Shown here piece after piece: positions 63,326-64,000 of a DNA stretch of 64,000 nucleotides. Position 1 is the first letter of the stretch; the number at the start of each line of letters is the position of its first letter. Origin of the DNA: Mycolicibacterium hodleri (GTDB lineage Bacteria > Actinomycetota > Actinomycetes > Mycobacteriales > Mycobacteriaceae); contig NZ_RCZG01000001.1 of the NCBI RefSeq assembly GCF_006439015.1, positions 959,557 to 1,023,556 on the forward strand. The letters run 5' to 3'. The notes below the pieces were generated by a model that saw nothing but the letters and a program-made list of their open reading frames with translations, did no database searches and was not told the origin of the DNA. A program made the position numbers and the translations under genes.

Positions 63326-64000
63326 ATGGTTTTGCAGCACACCCAGCCCGACGATGACACCAGCACCGCCGGCCAGGTGCCCGAGGCGCGGTACACGGTG
63401 ACGGCCCCCGTTCCCTATGCGCCGGGCGGCCCCTTGCGGAACCCCTTCCCGCCGATCGCGGATTACGGCTTTCTCTCGGACTGCGAGAACACCTGTCTGG
63501 TTTCCTCGGCAGGCTCGGTCGAGTGGCTGTGCGTGCCACGGCCGGACTCGCCGAGCGTGTTCGGCGCGATCCTGGACCGCGGGGCAGGACACTTCCGGCT
63601 GAGTCCCTACGGGGTGACGGTGCCCGCCGCCCGCCGCTACCTGCCGGGCAGCCTCATCATGGAGACGACGTGGCAGACCCACACGGGTTGGCTCATCGTG
63701 CGCGACGCGCTAGTGATGGGGCCGTGGCACGACCTGGACACCCGGTCGCGGACCCACCGCCGCACGCCGATGGACTGGGATGCCGAGCACATCCTGTTGC
63801 GCACCGTGAGATGCGTCAGCGGCGTCGTCGAGTTGGTGATGAGCTGTGAACCGTCCTTCGACTACCACCGCGAGGCGGCTACCTGGGAGTACTCGGCGGC
63901 GGCGTATGGCGAGGCGATCGCACGGGCCAGCAAGAATCCCGAGGCGCACCCGACACTGAGATTGACCACCAACCTGCGTATCGGACTGGAAGGGCACGAG
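63326..64000 (+). CDS. GH15-type trehalase, N-terminal part (runs off window)
   Basis: 225 codons from ATG 63326 to the window edge without a stop. The opening PPIADYGFLSDCENTCLVSS, then GSVEWLCVPRPDSPSVFGAI is the N-terminal beta-sandwich of glycoside hydrolase family 15-type proteins (glucoamylase/trehalase). In mycobacteria this locus next to subI holds trehalase (M. tuberculosis Rv2402, from memory), a phosphate- and Mg-dependent enzyme that splits trehalose to glucose. The catalytic barrel lies outside the window. Confidence 0.82.
   Translation, partial: MVLQHTQPDDDTSTAGQVPEARYTVTAPVPYAPGGPLRNPFPPIADYGFLSDCENTCLVSSAGSVEWLCVPRPDSPSVFGAILDRGAGHFRLSPYGVTVPAARRYLPGSLIMETTWQTHTGWLIVRDALVMGPWHDLDTRSRTHRRTPMDWDAEHILLRTVRCVSGVVELVMSCEPSFDYHREAATWEYSAAAYGEAIARASKNPEAHPTLRLTTNLRIGLEGHE

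Overview
The window is high-GC actinobacterial DNA with mycobacterial gene content, most likely from a fast-growing Mycolicibacterium-type species. Signs of this are dense GTG starts, ATGA/GTGA-coupled operons, a decaprenyl-diphosphate-synthase-type UppS, an EmbR-like regulator, a DUF222/HNH (13E12) protein, and long runs of genes in an order I recognise from the Mycobacterium tuberculosis chromosome. Those runs include tldE-tldD; ecfT/ABC-marR; dnaG-dgt-TPM protein; glyS-smtB-(zur)-uppS-recO-amidase-era-corC-ybeY-phoH; rsmE-dnaJ2-hrcA; hemW-sirA-cysH-chelatase; and subI-cysTWA-trehalase. The synteny is from memory, not from an alignment.

Layout. 1-1,560: end of a SpoIIE-type phosphatase gene, an anti-sigma antagonist (STAS) and an anti-sigma kinase, a partner-switching module. 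1,600-2,870 (minus): a translationally coupled cassette around a serine recombinase broken by several frameshifts. 3,285-5,945: a very large exported S15-type alpha/beta hydrolase. 6,112-13,352: a region of mixed, partly lower-GC content bounded by a 42-bp copy of a tRNA 3' half and by the intact tRNA(CAT). It carries three small exported proteins, a broken small gene, a membrane Ser/Thr kinase with a six-repeat NHL sensor coupled to an EmbR-like FHA regulator, and a broken AbiEii-type nucleotidyltransferase. It looks like a decayed genomic island. 13,457-29,160: core and metabolic genes (membrane proteins, carboxymuconolactone decarboxylase family protein, amidohydrolase, TldD/TldE, DUF222-HNH, ECF transporter, MarR plus MFS pump, acyl-CoA dehydrogenase, tRNA-Asn). 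29,327-50,184: DNA replication, tRNA charging, zinc regulation, cell-wall lipid carrier, ribosome maturation and heat-shock genes. 50,276-61,695: sulfur assimilation at both ends (sirA-cysH-chelatase on plus; subI-cysT-cysW-cysA on minus), with a lipoprotein and a sedolisin protease/zinc-ribbon membrane protein pair between. 61,732-64,000: two tiny membrane proteins, an FAD monooxygenase, and the start of a GH15-type trehalase.

The most notable signals are regulatory. Both sulfur operons are preceded by a short, leaderless, cysteine-containing ORF followed by RNA that can pair with and hide the Shine-Dalgarno of the first gene. This is the architecture of mycobacterial cysteine-responsive attenuation. 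smtB encodes an ArsR zinc sensor with an unusual His/Glu pentapeptide-repeat tail, and the zur gene normally coupled to it survives only as a remnant with an early stop and an internal deletion. Two families of short DNA repeats are inserted in or next to genes: a 36-bp unit repeated three times in frame inside hemW (with a relative at the start of the gene at 37,489-37,944), and a 20-bp unit repeated three times between sirA and cysH, where it forms an ORF coupled at both ends.

In the likely island and the recombinase cassette there are at least seven frameshift or nonsense lesions, while the syntenic core genes are intact except zur. Decay is the natural reading, but raw reads should confirm that these are not sequence errors.
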